Part shown: piece by piece, positions 1-5,707 of the stretch
Layout: the number at the start of each line of letters is the position of its first letter
Numbering within the stretch: the stretch's first letter is position 1
DNA from: Bacteroidales bacterium
Lineage (GTDB): Bacteria; Bacteroidota; Bacteroidia; Bacteroidales; UBA932
Length of the DNA stretch: 5,707 nt
Direction: 5' to 3'
NCBI GenBank assembly: GCA_024683255.1
Contig: JAIKYL010000148.1
Span: 1 to 5,707 of the forward strand
Translations under genes and position numbers: made by a program
Notes under the pieces: model-generated
Told to the model about the DNA's origin: nothing
The model's database searches: none
The model's input: the letters and a program-made list of their open reading frames with translations, nothing else

Positions 1-376
1 CGACCGCAAGTTCACCAATGACAAGGGCCTGGTATCCAGGAGCCGCAATGTGAAAAAAGACGTTTTCTACCTGTACAAATCCTGGTGGAACAAAGAGGAG
101 GAAACCGTTCACATTGCCAATACCCGGCTAAAGTACTGTCCACCGTTAAGGGACTTTACGTTAACGGTGTATTCCAATGCCCCTTCGCTGGAGGTGGTCA
201 ATAACGGACAGGTAATCCGCGGAGCGGCGTATACGGGTGAACCTACTGGCGTAATCTGGAAATTCCCGGTTAGAATGGGCAATACCACCACCACCTTCCG
301 TGTCCAGTCACCCAGCGGCACCTATGACGAATTGACCCTGGAACCTCTTACAAGCATTTCAATACCCATGTTTTAA
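1..376 (+). CDS. Glycoside hydrolase family 2 beta-galactosidase, C-terminal end (partial)
   Basis: The reading frame is open from base 2 to the TAA at 374-376, so this is the last 124 codons or so of a gene that begins before the window. The GTG at position 50 is in frame but is not a real start, because the conserved sequence runs through it. The first visible part (NDKGLVSRSRNVKKDVFYLYKSWW, split here as NDKGLVSRSRN then VKKDVFYLYKSWW) matches the end of the catalytic TIM barrel in GH2 beta-galactosidases, where NDKGLV, KKD and FY-YK-W are strongly conserved. After it comes a beta-rich immunoglobulin-like domain with TVYSNAPSLEVVNNGQ, corresponding to the family's YSNA..VELFLNG motif. The enzyme would hydrolyse beta-galactosides or related glycans; the catalytic glutamates lie upstream and cannot be seen. 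Such enzymes are usually exported in Bacteroidota and sit in polysaccharide-use loci, but no neighbour here shows that. It converges on the pyr operon and is functionally unrelated to it. Confidence 0.85.
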   Translation, partial: DRKFTNDKGLVSRSRNVKKDVFYLYKSWWNKEEETVHIANTRLKYCPPLRDFTLTVYSNAPSLEVVNNGQVIRGAAYTGEPTGVIWKFPVRMGNTTTTFRVQSPSGTYDELTLEPLTSISIPMF

Positions 377-399
377 GATCTCTTAGAGAAAAGAATAAG

Positions 400-430
400 A
401 AAACGCTATGGATTATTCCATGGCGTTTTT
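400..430 (+). terminator. Rho-independent terminator after the beta-galactosidase, possibly bidirectional
   Basis: The arms AAAACGCTATGG (400-411) and CCATGGCGTTTT (418-429) form a 12-bp stem with one T-G wobble pair (407/422) around a 6-base loop, ATTATT. The right arm runs into a T tract (426-430), and the hairpin starts 24 bases after the stop codon of the + strand gene. On the - strand the same arms pair with one A-C mismatch and are followed by a T-rich stretch (TCTTATTCTTTTC), so the hairpin could also stop transcripts from the pyr operon, less efficiently. Confidence 0.85.
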
Positions 431-446
431 AATTATATTGTGTTGA

Positions 447-502
447 GCCCCGAAGGGGCGATAGTAAGTCCCTCCCCCGAGGGGAGGGATTTAGGGTAGG
501 GG
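447..502. repeat. Double-palindrome, G-run-rich intergenic element
   Basis: Two inverted repeats lie side by side in the spacer between the convergent genes. The first is GCCCC-GAA-GGGGC (447-459), a 5-bp stem. The second has arms 465-477 and 481-493 around a CGA loop: nine perfect pairs (TCCCTCCCC/GGGGAGGGA), then one G-T wobble and three A-T pairs, 13 bp in all. The right arm continues into GGG and GGGG runs up to base 502, giving four G runs with loops of 1, 5 and 2 bases. C-rich and G-rich intergenic palindromes of this look are, as I recall, scattered through some Bacteroidota genomes, but a repeat family cannot be shown from one copy. It may help terminate the pyr operon, which stops at 528, although no clean T tract follows it on the - strand. 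Confidence 0.6.
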
Positions 503-527
503 TAACGTAGGATAAGAATATTGATAA

Positions 528-1727
528 TTATTCGCTAGAATAATTATCGAAATAACCCTGAACCAAAACAACCGGGGTGCCTTTGTCGCCTGATCCGGAG
601 GTCAAGTCGCAGAGCGAACCTATGAGGTCCGTGAGCTGGCGGGGCGTGGTGCCCTCGGAAGCCATCTGGCCCTTGAGGTTGGAATCTTTGCTGCGGATGC
701 TCTGGGAGATGGCATCGCGAAGGTCTGCGCCGCTGAGACCGGCAAAGTCGTTATCGGCCAAGTACTTGATCTTTAGTTCATTGGGCGTTCCGATAAGGCC
801 CTTGGTGAAGGCGGGGGAAACCACCGGATCGGCCAGTTCCCAGATCTTGCCCTTGGGATCCTTGAAGGCGCCGTCGCCGTAAACCATTACTTCCACATGC
901 TTGCCCGTGGCTTTCAGGAATCGCTGCTGGATATCCTCCACCAGGCCCTGGCAGTCGCGCGGGAACAGTTTCACCAGCTCTTCCGTGGCTTTGTTGGAAC
1001 CCAGCAGGCCGAAACGCTCGTTGAAGCCGCTGCCGTCCACCGGGGCTGTGAGGATGTCGTCCAGACCCAGTACCACGCGGGCGCCGGCATCGCGGAGAAT
1101 CCGCTTAGTACGTACACGTGTATGGATGTCGCAGGTGATAACCGTATCCGTGTAATCCAGGATGGTACGGGGACGGTTGGCAAAGATCACTTTCACCTCT
1201 GCGCCGCATTCCTTGATGAGTCCGGCATAATAATCCACGTAGTCCACACCGGTAAATTCGTGTTTGTTCACGCCGAACAGTTCCCGGTAGCGTTCCAGGC
1301 TAAGGACATCGGAATAGGGGTTCACACCGGCTTCGTCCAGCTTGTCGATGCTCACCAGTTCGTTACCCACCTCGTCGGAAGGGTAGGAGAGCATGAGGAC
1401 AATCTTTTTGCAGCCTTTGGCAATGCCGCGAAGGCAGATGGCAAAGCGGTTGCGGCTCAGGATGGGGAAAATCACGCCCACGGTGTCGCCGCCGGTCTTG
1501 GTGCGTACATCCTTGGCAATGGCATCCACGGTGGCGTAGTTGCCGCCGGCACGTGCAACAATGGATTCGGTGACGCAGACAACATCACGGTCGCGGAGCC
1601 GGAATCCTTCCTCTTCGGCGGCTTCCAGCACGCTGGTGGTTACAATCTCGGCCAGGTCGTCGCCCTGACGGATGATGGGGCAGCGGATGCCACGGGACAC
1701 GGTGCCCACTTTTCTCACGTGTTTCAT
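528..1727 (-). CDS. CofE-like F420-0:gamma-glutamyl ligase family protein, substrate unknown
   Basis: This 399-residue protein belongs to the family of CofE, which in F420-making organisms joins L-glutamate to F420-0 using GTP. The N-terminal part carries the family pattern: GIRCPIIRQGDDLAEIV (13-29) followed by RDRDVVCVTESIVARAGG (45-62), the substrate loop and first beta strand of CofE. IFPILSRNRFAICLRGIA (86-103) and VYGDGAFKDP (282-291) are further conserved-looking blocks; acidic residues such as D285 could serve in metal binding, which is my inference. It is much longer than typical CofE (about 250 residues), with inserted middle and C-terminal segments. The ATG lies 3 bp after the pyrB stop with no Shine-Dalgarno, and it is the last gene of the operon. 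No cofC, cofD or fbiC-like gene is in view, so F420 is an unlikely substrate. A relative in Chlamydia was reported to replace folylpolyglutamate synthase (FolC2), so glutamylation or amide ligation of another acid is plausible. The family call is firm; the function is not known. Confidence 0.8.
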   Translation of the reverse strand: MKHVRKVGTVSRGIRCPIIRQGDDLAEIVTTSVLEAAEEEGFRLRDRDVVCVTESIVARAGGNYATVDAIAKDVRTKTGGDTVGVIFPILSRNRFAICLRGIAKGCKKIVLMLSYPSDEVGNELVSIDKLDEAGVNPYSDVLSLERYRELFGVNKHEFTGVDYVDYYAGLIKECGAEVKVIFANRPRTILDYTDTVITCDIHTRVRTKRILRDAGARVVLGLDDILTAPVDGSGFNERFGLLGSNKATEELVKLFPRDCQGLVEDIQQRFLKATGKHVEVMVYGDGAFKDPKGKIWELADPVVSPAFTKGLIGTPNELKIKYLADNDFAGLSGADLRDAISQSIRSKDSNLKGQMASEGTTPRQLTDLIGSLCDLTSGSGDKGTPVVLVQGYFDNYSSE

Positions 1728-1730
1728 ATC

Positions 1731-2810
1731 TTATTTGATTTTAGAATCACAGTACCAGCAGCGCAGGGTGCCGCTTTCCGTGCGGCGGAACTTATGCGGA
1801 GCGTGCTCGTTGTTGCAGATGCATTTCCGGTTGGTGCAGCGGAGTTCCGGGTCAAAGACGGGATCTTCCACCTTCGGCATGCCGTGAGAAGGATCGTCCT
1901 TCCATTCCAGCAGTTTGGAAATGAGGGCCATACGGACGAACTTTCCGTTCTCAACCTGGCGGAAATAAGCGGCGCGGGGGTCGTCATCCACTTCGGTGAG
2001 AATTTCGTTTACGCGCGGCAGGGGATGCAGGATGGCCATTTTCTCCTTGGCTGTTTTCAGGCGGGCGGCGTCCAGCACGAAGCTGTTCTTGACGCGGTCG
2101 AATTCGTCCTGGTCCAGGAAGCGCTCCTGCTGCACGCGCGTCATATAGAGCACGTCCAGCTCCGGCATCACTTCTTCCATGGTGGCCACTTCCTTGTAAC
2201 GGATGCCCATGCGGTCGCAGACGTCCTGTTTGATATAATCCGGCAGCTTGAGCTCGTCCGGGGCGATGAGGATTACCTTGATGTCCTTGAAGCGGGACAG
2301 CGCCTTGATGAGCGAATGAACGGTGCGGCCGAATTTGAGGTCTCCGCAGAAGCCGATGGTGATGCCGTCGATATGCCCCAGTTCCCGTTTGATGGTGAGA
2401 AGGTCCGTAAGGGTCTGGGTGGGATGGCTGTGGGAACCGTCTCCGGCGTTGATGATGGGGACGCGGGATACTTCGGAGGCGTACAGCTGGGCGCCCTCGA
2501 TGTGGTGGCGCATGGCGATCACATCGGCAAAGCAGCCCACCACGCGAACGGTGTCCTGTACGGTCTCACCCTTGCTGACGGAAGTGTTCTTGGCATCGGA
2601 GAAGCCCAGGACGTTGCCGCCCAGCTCCATCATGGCCGATGTGAAACTGAGCCGGGTACGGGTGCTGGGCTCATAGAAAAGCGTGGCCAGCTTCCTGTGA
2701 GAGAGCGATTCCTGGTATTTTTCGCGGTTGGCGATGATGTCTTCGGCCAGAGCGATAATCTGGTCCAGTTCCTCCTTGGTGAGGTCCATGGGGTCAATTA
2801 AATGCTTCAT
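1731..2810 (-). CDS. pyrB: Aspartate carbamoyltransferase with fused PyrI-type zinc domain
   Basis: The enzyme transfers the carbamoyl group of carbamoyl phosphate to L-aspartate, the committed step of pyrimidine synthesis, in the cytosol. The catalytic part (about residues 1-305) has every expected motif: FYEPSTRTR (45-53) and SKGET (79-83) for carbamoyl phosphate, MRHH (100-103), HPTQTLTDLL (129-138), GDLKFGRTVHSL (156-167) at the start of the aspartate domain, TRVQQER (224-230) for aspartate, and HPLPRVNEI (262-270). At 359 residues it is about 50 longer than a plain PyrB. The extra C-terminus (about 306-359) carries C325-x4-C330 and C351-x2-C354, the arrangement of the zinc-binding domain of the E. 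coli regulatory chain PyrI; C332 is an additional cysteine. PyrI's nucleotide-binding N-terminal domain is absent. The start is the ATG 8 bp after the pyrE stop, giving the family's usual N-terminus; no Shine-Dalgarno is seen. The catalytic assignment is certain; the zinc fold is inferred from spacing and similarity. Confidence 0.96.
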   Translation of the reverse strand: MKHLIDPMDLTKEELDQIIALAEDIIANREKYQESLSHRKLATLFYEPSTRTRLSFTSAMMELGGNVLGFSDAKNTSVSKGETVQDTVRVVGCFADVIAMRHHIEGAQLYASEVSRVPIINAGDGSHSHPTQTLTDLLTIKRELGHIDGITIGFCGDLKFGRTVHSLIKALSRFKDIKVILIAPDELKLPDYIKQDVCDRMGIRYKEVATMEEVMPELDVLYMTRVQQERFLDQDEFDRVKNSFVLDAARLKTAKEKMAILHPLPRVNEILTEVDDDPRAAYFRQVENGKFVRMALISKLLEWKDDPSHGMPKVEDPVFDPELRCTNRKCICNNEHAPHKFRRTESGTLRCWYCDSKIK

Positions 2811-2818
2811 ATGGCTAG

Positions 2819-3451
2819 CTATTTATTTATCCAAGTTTCGTCTGAAGGGTTGTCCCGGAAGGCCAGGATGCGTTTTTCCCACTCCGGCGCAATCCGTCCT
2901 TCCTTCACCGCCACGTCCACCAGCACGTCCAGGTTGCAGAGAGAATGGTTTTCCGTCCCGGCCGCAGCGATGCGATCCAGGCCCTTCTGCATGCCGTAGG
3001 TAAAGATGCTCACTATGCCCAGCACCTTGGCGCCGGCTTCCCGGAGGGCTTCCACGCACTCAATGGCGCTGCCGCCGGTAGAAATGAGGTCTTCCACCAC
3101 CACTACCTTGGTGCCAGGATCCAGCCGGCCTTCAATCCGGTTGGTGCGGCCGTGGGTTTTGGCTTCGCCCCGCACGTAACCCATCGGCAGTCCCAGCAGG
3201 GTGGCCGTGATGGCGGCGTGGGCGATACCGGCCGTAGAAGTGCCCATAAGCATTTCACAGTCGGGATAGTAACGGCGGACCAGGTCGGCCAGGCCGGCTT
3301 CCACATGCTTGCGCACGGCGGGAGCCGACAAGGTGAGGCGGTTGTCGCAGTAGATAGGGCTCTTGATACCGCTGGCCCAGGTAAACGGCTCTTCCGGGCG
3401 CAGGAAAACGGCGCCGATGGAAAGCAGGTCTTTGGCTATGTTACGTTCCAT
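2819..3451 (-). CDS. pyrE: Orotate phosphoribosyltransferase
   Basis: It makes orotidine 5'-monophosphate from orotate and PRPP, step five of UMP synthesis. The 210-residue length is normal for the family. The N-terminal block FTWASGIKSPIYCDNRLTLS (23-42) is the conserved orotate/dimer region. The flexible catalytic loop is YVRGEAKTHGRTNRIEGRL (92-110), with K98, H100 and G101 in the KxHG position. The PRPP-binding motif is VVVVEDLISTGGSAIE (116-131), with the acidic pair E120-D121. The sequence resembles the Clostridia-type PyrE more than the form I remember from Bacteroides. The ATG is 6 bp after the pyrF stop, and the protein begins MERNIAKDLL, typical of this type; the upstream bases are AT-rich without a Shine-Dalgarno. 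It lies between pyrF and pyrB, so consecutive pathway steps are encoded next to each other. Confidence 0.97.
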   Translation of the reverse strand: MERNIAKDLLSIGAVFLRPEEPFTWASGIKSPIYCDNRLTLSAPAVRKHVEAGLADLVRRYYPDCEMLMGTSTAGIAHAAITATLLGLPMGYVRGEAKTHGRTNRIEGRLDPGTKVVVVEDLISTGGSAIECVEALREAGAKVLGIVSIFTYGMQKGLDRIAAAGTENHSLCNLDVLVDVAVKEGRIAPEWEKRILAFRDNPSDETWINK

Positions 3452-3457
3452 AATATG

Positions 3458-4156
3458 CTAGACAAATTCTTCTATACAACGCTGGTAGGCGGCAACCGGA
3501 TCTGCCGCGGCCGTGATGGGACGGCCCACCACGATGAAGTCCGAGCCGATTTCCTTCGCCCGGGCCGGAGAGGTGATGCGCACCTGGTCGTCGGCTGCGG
3601 CATCGGGGAAACGGATGCCGGGGGTGACGGTGAGGAAAACCTTCCCGCAGGCTTCCTTCACCATGGCTGCTTCAAGCGGGGAGCAGACAACGCCGTCCAG
3701 GCCCGCTTCCTTGGCGTTCCGGGCGTACTGGACGATTGTATCGTTCATGGAGGCCGATACCAGGAGCTCCCGCTGGAGCACCTCCTCGGAAGTGGAGGTG
3801 AGCTGCGTCACCGCTATGAGGAGCGGCCTTGTCCCATCGGCCCTTGTGAGGCCTTCCAGGGCGGCGCGCATCATGGCCACGGTGCCGGAGGCGTGGACGT
3901 TCACCATATCCACATCCAGGGCCGACAGCACCTGCATGGCCTTTTTCACCGTATTGGGGATGTCGTGGAGCTTCAGGTCCAGGAAGATCCGGTGTCCGCG
4001 GGCCTTGATTTCCCGCACAATCTCCGGACCTGCGCCGTAGAACAGTTCCATGCCAATCTTTACAAACGGCTTCCTGCCGCCTTCAAAGCGGTCCAAAAAG
4101 GCCAGGGTGGTTTCCTTGGAAGGGAAGTCACAGGCTATGATTACATCTCTTTTCAT
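3458..4156 (-). CDS. pyrF: Orotidine 5'-phosphate decarboxylase, short (type 1) form
   Basis: It decarboxylates OMP to UMP, the last step of de novo pyrimidine synthesis; the fold is a cofactor-free TIM barrel. The catalytic array is plain: K33 in VKIG, then D60, K62 and D65 in the motif [11 protein letters not shown] (60-70). Phosphate-binding elements TPGIRF (178-183) and VVGRPIT (209-215, with R212) are also present. At 232 residues this is the compact form found in Bacillus, Clostridia and enterobacteria, not the form of about 270 residues usual in Bacteroides. The start ATG overlaps the pyrD stop (ATGA), giving [11 protein letters not shown], where ACDF is the first barrel strand; translational coupling with pyrD is likely. 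Confidence 0.97.
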   Translation of the reverse strand: MKRDVIIACDFPSKETTLAFLDRFEGGRKPFVKIGMELFYGAGPEIVREIKARGHRIFLDLKLHDIPNTVKKAMQVLSALDVDMVNVHASGTVAMMRAALEGLTRADGTRPLLIAVTQLTSTSEEVLQRELLVSASMNDTIVQYARNAKEAGLDGVVCSPLEAAMVKEACGKVFLTVTPGIRFPDAAADDQVRITSPARAKEIGSDFIVVGRPITAAADPVAAYQRCIEEFV

Positions 4157-5067
4157 ACGGTCCCTATAATATCTTTCAATGCGTCAATATGCAGTTCCTC
4201 CATTACGGCGGGGAGTTCTGCAATGATTTCCGGGCAGGCGAAGGGGTTCCGGAGGTTCTCGGCCCCCACCTGTACGGCCGTGGCGCCGGCCATCATCATT
4301 TCAATTACGTCCCGGGCGCTGGCAACGCCGCCGCAGCCCATAACGGGAATCCTGCAGGCGTGGGCCACCTGATAGACCATCCGGAGGGCGATGGGGAAGA
4401 TGGAAGCGCCGGAAAAACCGCCCGTTCCGTTGGCCAGGACGGGTTTTCTCCGGGCAATGTCTATCCGCATGCCCAGGAAGGTGTTCACCAGGGTGAGGCC
4501 GTCGGCTCCGGCGTCTTCGCAGGCGCGCGCAATCTCCACTATGTCCGTCACATTGGGGCTCAGCTTGATAAAGACGGGCTTGTTATGGCAGACCGTCTTT
4601 ACGGCCGATGTCACCTCCGCCGCGGCCTTGGCCGATGTGCCGAAGGCGATGCCGCCGCCATGCACATTGGGGCAGGAGACGTTCACCTCGATGATGTCGA
4701 TGCCTTTGCAGGCATCGGCCTTGGCGCAGCATTCCCGGTATTCTTCCACGGAAAAGCCGCTGATGTTGGCAATCACGCCCTGCCGGTAAACCTTCCGGAG
4801 GGCGGGGATCTTTTCATTAACAAGGACATCTATGCCGGGATTCTGCAGGCCCACGGCGTTGAGCATGCCGCCGGCTGCCTCTGCAATGCGCGGGACAGGA
4901 TTCCCGTAGCGGGCTTCCCGGGTGGTGCCTTTGAGGGAAATGGCTCCCAGCACGTTCAGGTCCAGGGTATCGGCCAGTTCCAGGCCGAAGCCAAAGGTTC
5001 CGCTGGCCGGTATCACCGGATTCTGCAGGCGCAGCCCGCAAAGATTCACCGAAAGGTCCTTTACCAT
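4153..5067 (-). CDS. pyrD: Dihydroorotate dehydrogenase, class 1B catalytic subunit
   Basis: This FMN enzyme oxidises dihydroorotate to orotate and passes electrons to its PyrK partner. Taking the ATG at 5067, the protein has 304 residues, normal for class 1B. Visible elements are [13 protein letters not shown] (16-28), the FMN-binding lysine K46 in [15 protein letters not shown] (70-78), the active-site loop [11 protein letters not shown] (129-139) with the class-1 catalytic base C132, K168 in IKLSPN, VNT (194-196), and the phosphate-binding [10 protein letters not shown] (244-253). An in-frame start 19 codons upstream (5124) is rejected: it would overlap the PyrK iron-sulfur region, add an unconserved tail, and has no ribosome site, while the chosen ATG has AAGGAGG 7 bases before it. 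The gene overlaps the end of pyrK by 7 bp and the start of pyrF by 4 bp. Pairing with pyrK supports the 1B, NAD-linked type and not the quinone-linked class 2. Confidence 0.97.
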   Translation of the reverse strand: MVKDLSVNLCGLRLQNPVIPASGTFGFGLELADTLDLNVLGAISLKGTTREARYGNPVPRIAEAAGGMLNAVGLQNPGIDVLVNEKIPALRKVYRQGVIANISGFSVEEYRECCAKADACKGIDIIEVNVSCPNVHGGGIAFGTSAKAAAEVTSAVKTVCHNKPVFIKLSPNVTDIVEIARACEDAGADGLTLVNTFLGMRIDIARRKPVLANGTGGFSGASIFPIALRMVYQVAHACRIPVMGCGGVASARDVIEMMMAGATAVQVGAENLRNPFACPEIIAELPAVMEELHIDALKDIIGTV

Positions 5068-5707
5068 AGTATATCCTCCTTTTTGAATACCGGTCCGTCC
5101 TTGCACACCCGGCGCGGACCGCATGTTGTCTGGATGCTGCAGCCATAGCAGAAGCCCGCTCCGCAGCCCATCCGTTCCTCCAGCGAGGCCTCTCCGGGAC
5201 CTTCCAGCAGTTCACACACCGCCTTCATCATCACCATCGGCCCGCAGGTGTAGAAATAATCATATTCCGGCTGAAGGGCCTTGATGGCATCTGTTACAAA
5301 ACCCTTGATCCCTGCGCTTCCGTCCAAGGTTGAGAGAGAAAAAGCATGGCAGAGCGCCCGGAATTCCCGCTCCAGCACAATCTCCTCTTTCCGGTTGAAT
5401 CCCAGCACCACGGTAACGTCCTTTCCCTGCGCTTTCAAGCGCTTGGCTAGCGGATAGAGCGGTGCGGCCCCCAGGCCTCCGCCCACCAGCAGCGCCTTCT
5501 TCCGGCACTCATCGGCATCAAAGCCTCTGCCCAGCCCGGTAAGTACGCTAAGCTCCGTGCCTTCCAGCAGGGCCGCCAGCTTTCTTGTTCCTTCTCCCAC
5601 AGTCTTATACAACAACGTCAGGCTGCCCTCATCGGCATCGCATACCGAAAACGGCCGCCGCAGATAGTATCCGGGAATGTCAATGTGCACAAACTCACCG
5701 CCAACAT
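5061..5707 (-). CDS. pyrK: Dihydroorotate dehydrogenase electron transfer subunit (5' end outside window)
   Basis: PyrK is the FAD and [2Fe-2S] subunit that carries electrons from the PyrD FMN to NAD+. The frame is open to the right edge: codons before the GTG at 5690 read VGGEF and continue the conserved GxFVxI strand, so that GTG is not the start and roughly 30-45 N-terminal residues are missing. Counting the codon at 5705-5703 as residue 1, the order is: FAD-binding LRRPFSV (about 15-21), TGLGRGF (56-62), the nucleotide-binding LLVGGGLGAAPLYPLAKRL (72-90), TCGPMVMM (153-160), and the iron-sulfur cysteines in MGCGAGFCYGCS...RVCKDGPVF, spaced Cx4Cx2Cx11C (C181, C186, C189, C201; bases 5165-5103). 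C195 is an extra cysteine within the loop. The C-terminus overlaps pyrD by 7 bp, so the two subunits are probably translated together. This is the first visible gene of the operon; its promoter is not in the window. Confidence 0.95.
   Translation of the reverse strand, partial: VGGEFVHIDIPGYYLRRPFSVCDADEGSLTLLYKTVGEGTRKLAALLEGTELSVLTGLGRGFDADECRKKALLVGGGLGAAPLYPLAKRLKAQGKDVTVVLGFNRKEEIVLEREFRALCHAFSLSTLDGSAGIKGFVTDAIKALQPEYDYFYTCGPMVMMKAVCELLEGPGEASLEERMGCGAGFCYGCSIQTTCGPRRVCKDGPVFKKEDILW
5075..5081 (-). promoter_or_regulatory. Ribosome binding site of pyrD, inside the pyrK coding region
   Basis: AAGGAGG reads on the - strand 7 bases before the pyrD ATG (5067-5065) and fixes that start. It also encodes the Lys-Glu codons of the PyrK C-terminus (KKED), so it serves both genes or is partly fortuitous. 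It is the only strong Shine-Dalgarno among the five starts visible in this operon. Confidence 0.7.

Noticed and set aside
50..376. A small separate gene starting at the GTG at base 50
   Set aside because: The frame is open upstream to the window edge and the codons before base 50 encode the conserved NDKGLV motif of GH2 enzymes, so this is the tail of a larger gene.
377..527. A small RNA gene, tRNA or CRISPR repeat in the convergent spacer
   Set aside because: The spacer holds only the terminator hairpin and the palindromic element; there is no cloverleaf, no regularly spaced repeat and no sign of a promoter driving an RNA.
897..2801. A 634-codon open frame on the + strand opposite pyrB and the CofE-like gene
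   Set aside because: It is exactly antisense to two genes with clear family motifs, its translation is low-complexity His/Gly/Ala/Val-rich with no recognisable domain, and such frames arise from GC-rich third codon positions on the other strand.
2945..4372. A 475-codon open frame on the + strand opposite pyrE, pyrF and the end of pyrD
   Set aside because: It crosses three well-supported genes on the other strand and has no domain, ribosome site or operon context of its own; it is a composition shadow, as is the similar frame at 4189-5148.
4838..5032. A repeated GGATTCTGCAGGC in pyrD
   Set aside because: Both copies encode the LQNP tetrapeptide, which occurs twice in the PyrD protein (residues 14-17 and 74-77) as part of its conserved FMN-binding sequence; it is explained by coding.
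4817..5215. A 132-codon - strand open frame across the pyrK/pyrD junction
   Set aside because: It is out of frame with both PyrK and PyrD, and its Arg/Gly-rich translation matches nothing; both real genes have complete conserved motifs through the region.

Overview
The window looks like a chromosomal fragment from a fairly GC-rich gut- or rumen-type bacterium, most likely of the Bacteroidota (Bacteroidales). Three things suggest this: the C-terminus of a Bacteroidota-style glycoside hydrolase family 2 beta-galactosidase at the left edge, gene starts that mostly lack a Shine-Dalgarno sequence, and a C-rich/G-rich palindromic intergenic element of a kind I associate with Bacteroidota. The assignment is an inference. 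Some of the pyrimidine enzymes (short type-1 PyrF, PyrE) look more like Clostridia-type forms, so a Firmicutes host or a transferred operon cannot be excluded.

Layout: bases 1-376 (+) are the 3' end of the beta-galactosidase. Bases 377-527 are a convergent intergenic spacer with a U-tract hairpin terminator (400-430) and a double-palindrome, G-run-rich element (447-502). Bases 528-5707 (-) are a tightly packed operon, read from right to left: pyrK (5' end outside the window), pyrD, pyrF, pyrE, a pyrB with a fused zinc domain, and a CofE-like ligase. Junctions are a 7-bp overlap, a 4-bp ATGA overlap, and gaps of 6, 8 and 3 bp, so a single transcript is very likely. Its promoter and any upstream pyrimidine genes (carA, carB, pyrC) lie beyond the right edge.

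Together PyrB makes carbamoyl-aspartate, PyrD/PyrK oxidise dihydroorotate to orotate with NAD+ as the likely electron acceptor, PyrE adds phosphoribose from PRPP, and PyrF decarboxylates OMP to UMP. Only the carbamoyl phosphate synthetase and dihydroorotase steps are missing from view.

Two features stand out. First, the aspartate carbamoyltransferase has a C-terminal extension with the PyrI zinc motif (Cx4C...CxxC) but no PyrI nucleotide-binding allosteric domain. Second, the last gene of the operon, where a separate pyrI might have been expected, is a 399-residue member of the F420-0:gamma-glutamyl ligase family, although no other F420 gene is visible and the pathway is not expected in such a host.
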